Origin: Pseudomonadota bacterium
GTDB lineage: Bacteria > Pseudomonadota > Gammaproteobacteria > Burkholderiales > Burkholderiaceae
Length of the DNA stretch: 9,877 nt
Assembly: GCA_029777935.1 (NCBI GenBank)
Contig: JAKORH010000160.1
Coordinates: 1-9,877 of the forward strand
Direction: 5' to 3'
A program made the translations under genes and the position numbers. Positions 6,198 to 9,877 of the stretch are shown in pieces (positions within the stretch are counted from its first letter, which is position 1; every line of letters begins with the position of its first letter). Under the pieces are notes generated by a model, which did not search any database, had not been told where the DNA came from, and saw only the letters and a program-made list of their open reading frames with translations.

Positions 6198-6860
6198 GTG
6201 AAACTCTTGATCGGCAACAAGAACTACTCGTCGTGGTCGCTGCGGCCGTGGCTGCTGCTGACGCACGCCGGCATCGCGTTCGACGAGGTGAAGCTGAGCT
6301 TCAACTCGCCGACGTTCAAGCGCGACGCGCTCGCGTTTGGGCCGGCCGGCAAGGTGCCGGTGCTGGTCGACGACGGCTTGACCGTATGGGACTCGCTGGC
6401 GATCGCCGAGTACGTGGCCGAGAAGTTCCCCGACAAGCAACTCTGGCCGCGCGACGCCAGGCTGCGGGCCGAGGCGCGCGCGATCTGCGCCGAGATGCAC
6501 TCGAGCTTCACGGAACTGCGCACGCACATGGGCATGAACGTCACCGCGAACCTCGCCGGACTGGGATGGAGCCTAGCGGTGCAGGACGACATCGATCGCA
6601 TCAGCGCGATCTGGAGCGGCTTGCGCGCGCGGAACAGGGCAAGCGGGCCGTTCCTGTTCGGACAGTTCGGCGTTGCCGATGCGTACTACGCGCCGGTTGT
6701 ATGGCGCTTCAATACGTACAAGCCGAAGCTCGCGCCGGCCCTGGACGAGTACCTGCAGACGATGCTCGCGCTGCCGGCGATGAAGGCATGGCAGGCGTCC
6801 GCCGCGCAGGAGAACGACTTCGTGCCGGACGACGAGCCGTACCGCCGCGCGCCCGCCTGA
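6198..6860 (+). CDS. Glutathione S-transferase family protein (second of two)
   Basis: A 220-residue GST-fold protein starting at a GTG (6198), with a strong GAGGAGG ribosome site 4 bp upstream. The N-terminal motif MKLLIGNKNYSSWSLRPWLL with Ser11/Ser12 is characteristic of a widespread proteobacterial GST subgroup related to the YfcF/zeta type with a serine active site. GKVPVLVDDG (51-60, cis-Pro) and WDSLAIAEYV (64-73, glutathione-binding Asp-Ser) follow. The C-terminal helical domain has FLFGQFGVADAYYAPVVWRF, the conserved N-cap region. Possible activities are glutathione conjugation, peroxidase or isomerase; the sequence does not decide. It differs strongly from the GST just upstream, so the pair is not a recent tandem duplication. 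The frame is open upstream to 5889, but that part is an out-of-frame shadow of the first GST. Confidence 0.88.
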   Translation: MKLLIGNKNYSSWSLRPWLLLTHAGIAFDEVKLSFNSPTFKRDALAFGPAGKVPVLVDDGLTVWDSLAIAEYVAEKFPDKQLWPRDARLRAEARAICAEMHSSFTELRTHMGMNVTANLAGLGWSLAVQDDIDRISAIWSGLRARNRASGPFLFGQFGVADAYYAPVVWRFNTYKPKLAPALDEYLQTMLALPAMKAWQASAAQENDFVPDDEPYRRAPA

Positions 6861-6889
6861 GCGCGCCGGCCCGCCCCAAGGGCGATTCC
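6858..6889 (-). repeat. Dispersed 32-bp palindromic repeat, copy 2 (between convergent genes)
   Basis: On the minus strand the core GGAATCGCCCTTGGGGCGG (6889-6871) is followed by GCCGGCGCGCTCA (6870-6858), differing from the copy at 5361-5392 only at two positions (C to G and G to C). The two changes could be a compensating pair around a CCGGCG centre. Most of it fills the gap between the second GST gene and metF. Confidence 0.7.
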
Positions 6890-6900
6890 CCGGGCGCTCA
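6858..6900. terminator. Two-way hairpin joining the stop codons of gst and metF
   Basis: TGAGCGC (6858-6864) and GCGCTCA (6894-6900) are perfect inverted arms that contain the stop codons of the two convergent genes. They continue as CCGG (6866-6869) with CCGG (6890-6893), and enclose CGCCC (6872-6876), a CAA loop and GGGCG (6880-6884). The nested, very GC-rich structure would form in both transcripts and is a likely termination or mRNA-end signal, though no U-tract follows on either side. Confidence 0.6.
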
Positions 6901-7743
6901 GCTCGGCAGGCCGAGCCGCCGCCACAGCGCGAGCGTGGCCTCGGCCTGGTTCATGGTGTAGAAGTGCAGCCCCGGGGCCCCGCCCGCGAGCAGCCGCTGG
7001 CACAGGGAGGTGACGACGTCGAGCCCGAAGGCGCGGATCGACGCGCGGTCGTCGCCGAAGCTCGCGAGTTTCAGCCGGATCCAGCGCGGGATCTCCGCGC
7101 CGCAGTTGTCGGAGAACCGCGCCAGTTGCGTGAAGTTGGTGATCGGCATGATCCCCGGCACGATCGGCGCCGCGCAGCCCGCTGCGGCCACGGTGTCGCG
7201 GAAGCGGAAGTACGCATCGGCGTTGTAGAAGTACTGCGTGATCGCCGAATTCGCGCCGGCGTCCACCTTGCGCAGGAAGTTGCGTAGGTCGTCGTCGGGC
7301 GAGCGCGCCTGCGGATGCATCTCCGGATACGCGGCCACTTCGATGTGGAACCAGTCGCCGGTCTCGGCGCGGATGAACTCCACCAGTTCGTTGGCGTGGC
7401 GGAAATCGCCCGCGCCGCCGGCCGCGCCCGACGGAACGTCGCCGCGCAGCGCGACCAGCCGCCGGATGCCGGCGGCGCGGTAGCCGTCGAGCAGTTCCCG
7501 TACCGACTCGCGCGTGGTGCCGATGCACGAGATGTGCGGCGCCACCGGCAGCCGCGCCGCGTGGATTTCCATCACGGTGTTCCACGTGCCTTCGCGCGTG
7601 CTGCCGCCGGCGCCGAACGTGACCGAGAAGAACGCCGGCTCGACCGCCGCAAGCTGCGTGCGGACACGGCGCAGCTTCTCGGTTCCCTCGGGCGATTTGG
7701 GCGGAAAGAACTCGAAGCTGTAGATGCGCACGGCGGCGCTCAC
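6898..7743 (-). CDS. metF: Methylenetetrahydrofolate reductase MetF
   Basis: This FAD-dependent cytoplasmic enzyme reduces 5,10-methylene-THF to 5-methyl-THF, the methyl donor for homocysteine remethylation to methionine. The product is 281 residues (E. coli MetF 296). Motifs are FEFFPPKSPEG with the catalytic Glu11, FFSVTFGAGGSTREGT (39-54), APHISCIG (68-75), VALRGDVP with Asp102 that contacts the flavin, VAAYPEMHP (137-144 region), KVDAGANSAITQYFYNADAY with Gln170, and FYTMNQAEAT near the C-terminus. The start is the GTG at 7743, whose GTGA overlaps the upstream holin-like gene's TGA by 4 bp, a usual coupling arrangement. A GTG at 7731 is an alternative; neither has a clear Shine-Dalgarno. 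No ATG lies near the conserved N-terminus. It is the last gene of the ahcY cluster. Confidence 0.94.
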   Translation of the reverse strand: MSAAVRIYSFEFFPPKSPEGTEKLRRVRTQLAAVEPAFFSVTFGAGGSTREGTWNTVMEIHAARLPVAPHISCIGTTRESVRELLDGYRAAGIRRLVALRGDVPSGAAGGAGDFRHANELVEFIRAETGDWFHIEVAAYPEMHPQARSPDDDLRNFLRKVDAGANSAITQYFYNADAYFRFRDTVAAAGCAAPIVPGIMPITNFTQLARFSDNCGAEIPRWIRLKLASFGDDRASIRAFGLDVVTSLCQRLLAGGAPGLHFYTMNQAEATLALWRRLGLPS

Positions 7744-8081
7744 TTGTTCAGCACGGTGGAGAACGCCCACGAAAACACGCTGTACAGGATCGCGCCCGCC
7801 ATGCCCCACCAGAAGCCGTCGACCTTGAATCCTTCGAGGAAGGAACCGACGGCCCAGAACAGCAGCGCATTGATCACCAGCAGGAAGAGACCGAGCGTCA
7901 GCAGCGTGATCGGCAGCGTCAGGATGACCAGCACCGGCCGCACCAGCGCATTGACCAGTCCGAGCACCAGCACCGCGATCAGCGCGTACGGCCACCATTT
8001 CTCGATGCGCACGCCGGGCAGCACCATGGTGACCAGGTAAAGCGCCAGCGAGTTCAGGATCCACAGCGCGAGCAGTCGCAT
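7740..8081 (-). CDS. Phage holin family 4-type (YvlD-like) small membrane protein
   Basis: A 113-residue, almost wholly hydrophobic protein with about four membrane helices (roughly 3-22, 30-47, 50-80 and 88-110) and the family pattern LPGVRIEKWW, ALVRPVLVILTLPITLLTLGLFLLVINALLFW (split here as ALVRPVLVILTLP and ITLLTLGLFLLVINALLFW) and a final DGFWWGMAGAILYSVFSW. It belongs to the family named for mycobacteriophage holins, but chromosomal members like this are not prophage genes and have no known function. ATG at 8081 with GAGGA about 7 bp upstream. It begins 13 bp after the ketopantoate reductase-like stop and overlaps metF by 4 bp, so it is firmly within the operon. From memory, betaproteobacteria often have this gene between ahcY and metF. 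Confidence 0.88.
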   Translation of the reverse strand: MRLLALWILNSLALYLVTMVLPGVRIEKWWPYALIAVLVLGLVNALVRPVLVILTLPITLLTLGLFLLVINALLFWAVGSFLEGFKVDGFWWGMAGAILYSVFSWAFSTVLNK

Positions 8082-8094
8082 TGTCTGTCCTCGT

Positions 8095-9024
8095 TCAGCG
8101 GGCGCGCGGCGCGCCGTCGATATAGGGCTTCATCGCAGCATGGATCGTGCGGCTCACCGGCGCCCCGATGCCGACCTCGCACGCCATGCGCGCGACCGCA
8201 CCGGACAGCCACGGCGCCTCGAGCCGGTTGCCGGCGACGAGGTCGTTCAGCATCGACGAGCGCATCTCGGCCGGCAACCCGTCGAGGAAGCCCAGTTGCC
8301 TCTCGACGAAATCGGCGCCGAGCGCGATGCCCTTCGCCTGTGCGACTGCGGCCGCTTCGCCCACCGCGGCCGCGAATGCGGCGCGCAGGTCCGGGTCCGA
8401 GCGCACGAAGCCAACCGGCTGGCGCGCGAGGCACGTCGTGCCCGACAGCGCGGCAAGCATCGCGAACTTCTGCCACAGCGCACGCTCGATGTCGTCGACC
8501 GCGTCGATGTTCACGCCGGCCGACTTGCCGGCCGCAGCGAAGGCGCGCACGGGCTCCGCGAGCGCGGTCGTGAACGCACCGACCTGCAGCCGCGCCATCG
8601 TGCCGGTGTGCAAGATCACGCCGGGCGACTTGATCGTGGCCGCGATCTGCGCCACGCCGCCGGCGACGCGCTCGGGACCGAGCAGACGCTGCAGGATCAC
8701 GTGGCTTTCCACGCCGTTCTGGAAGGCAATCACGATGCCGCCCCTGGCCGCGAGCGGCGCGATCTGCTTGCCGGCCGACTCGACGTCCCACAGCTTGGTG
8801 CAGAACATCACGACGTCGACCGCCCCCGCCCCGGCGGGATCGTCGGTCGCACGCACCGACGGAAGCTGCAGCGGCGTCAATCCGCTTTCGATCGCGAGGC
8901 CGTTCGCGCGCAGCGCCGCCAGATGCGCGCCGCGGGCGACGAACGTCACGTCATGCCCCGCCTTCGCATACAACGCGCCGAAGTAGCCGCCGACACCGCC
9001 GGCGCCCATGACCAGGATTCGCAT
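8095..9024 (-). CDS. 2-dehydropantoate 2-reductase (ketopantoate reductase) family protein
   Basis: A 309-residue NADPH-dependent oxidoreductase of the PanE/ApbA family, which reduces ketopantoate to pantoate for pantothenate/CoA synthesis; many genomes carry extra family members with other, mostly unknown substrates. Seen in sequence: the Rossmann motif GAGGVGGYFG (7-16), FCTKLWD with Lys77, FQNGVES with Asn103, WQKFAML with the catalytic-type Lys186, and SSMLNDLVAGNRLEAPWLSG with the conserved Glu269 in the C-terminal domain. The main PanE active-site residues are therefore in place. The ATG at 9024 is preceded by GGAGG and AAGG; the frame happens to be open upstream to 9690, but that is a shadow of ahcY. 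It sits between ahcY and the holin-like/metF pair. Whether it is the main PanE or a paralogue cannot be told here, so no symbol is given. Confidence 0.88.
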   Translation of the reverse strand: MRILVMGAGGVGGYFGALYAKAGHDVTFVARGAHLAALRANGLAIESGLTPLQLPSVRATDDPAGAGAVDVVMFCTKLWDVESAGKQIAPLAARGGIVIAFQNGVESHVILQRLLGPERVAGGVAQIAATIKSPGVILHTGTMARLQVGAFTTALAEPVRAFAAAGKSAGVNIDAVDDIERALWQKFAMLAALSGTTCLARQPVGFVRSDPDLRAAFAAAVGEAAAVAQAKGIALGADFVERQLGFLDGLPAEMRSSMLNDLVAGNRLEAPWLSGAVARMACEVGIGAPVSRTIHAAMKPYIDGAPRAR

Positions 9025-9034
9025 GTCCTTCCTC

Positions 9035-9112
9035 CGTCGGGCGTCGGGCGTTGGCGTCGGGCGCGCTACCTGCCGCGCTTTCGACCGACGCCCGACGCCG
9101 GACGCCCGACGC
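9035..9112. repeat. Inverted pair of 7-bp tandem repeat arrays (CGTCGGG type) between ahcY and the panE-like gene
   Basis: The left array, 9035-9061, reads CGTCGGG, CGTCGGG, CGTTGG (one base short), CGTCGGG. The right array, 9084-9111, read on the minus strand gives CGTCGGG, CGTCCGG, CGTCGGG, CGTCGGT. Paired outer end to outer end they form a stem of about 27 bp with about three mismatches and one bulge, and a loop of about 22 bp (9062-9083). The outer end of the right arm lies next to the ahcY stop (9116-9114), and the left arm begins on the last C of the panE-like Shine-Dalgarno (9035). The structure could attenuate or terminate ahcY transcription before the downstream genes; there is no U-tract. 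Confidence 0.85.
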
Positions 9113-9113
9113 A

Positions 9114-9877
<764 letters not shown>

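Noticed and set aside
5539..6860. Recent tandem duplication of GST genes
   Set aside because: The two proteins differ in active-site loop, start codon, spacing and most of their sequence; they share only the fold-level motifs.
6898..8064. A 388-codon frame that would extend MetF upstream
   Set aside because: The extra N-terminal part is the holin-like gene read out of frame; MetF homology begins just after the GTG at 7743.
7740..8081. Prophage or lysis cassette because of the holin-like protein
   Set aside because: No endolysin, structural or integrase genes are nearby; the gene is part of a methyl-cycle operon.

Overview
This is a GC-rich, densely coded stretch of bacterial chromosome, most likely from a betaproteobacterium of the Burkholderiales. 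That placement rests on the gene families and their arrangement: a DUF2917 protein next to a LysR regulator and GST genes, and ahcY followed downstream by a holin-like gene and metF. It was not computed. There are eleven protein genes, two of them cut by the window edges. I see no tRNA, rRNA, CRISPR array, transposase or phage module.

Layout. 1-984 (minus) is a yjcH-actP acetate-uptake operon; actP runs off the left edge. 985-1209 is a control region for that operon. 1210-3222 (minus) is a periplasmic soluble lytic transglycosylase, divergent by 32 bp from a 5-formyltetrahydrofolate cyclo-ligase gene at 3255-3830 (plus). That gene converges on a LysR-type regulator at 3940-4908 (minus), and the gap between them is filled by an inverted pair of 7-bp tandem repeats. 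Divergent from the regulator is a plus-strand operon: a DUF2917 protein (5028-5525), then two glutathione-S-transferase-fold proteins (5539-6171 and 6198-6860). The divergent region has a well-placed LysR-type dyad. The operon converges on a minus-strand S-adenosylmethionine/one-carbon cluster transcribed from the right edge: ahcY (9114-9877, 5' end outside), a ketopantoate reductase-like gene (8095-9024), a holin-like membrane protein (7740-8081) and metF (6898-7743).

How the genes relate. AhcY and MetF are two steps of the methyl cycle: AhcY removes S-adenosylhomocysteine and yields homocysteine, and MetF makes the 5-methyl-THF that remethylates it. The cyclo-ligase also feeds the folate pool. 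YjcH and ActP bring acetate into the cell.

The genes are mainly conventional housekeeping genes. The less ordinary content is between them: (i) two hairpin-forming elements, each built of two antiparallel arrays of 7-bp units but with unrelated unit sequences, filling the spacers exactly up to gene ends; (ii) a 32-bp repeat present twice in opposite orientation with two differences, once inside a coding sequence and once as a hairpin between two convergent stop codons; (iii) a LysR-type site whose geometry fits both activation of the GST operon and autorepression. I found no convincing new multi-gene system.
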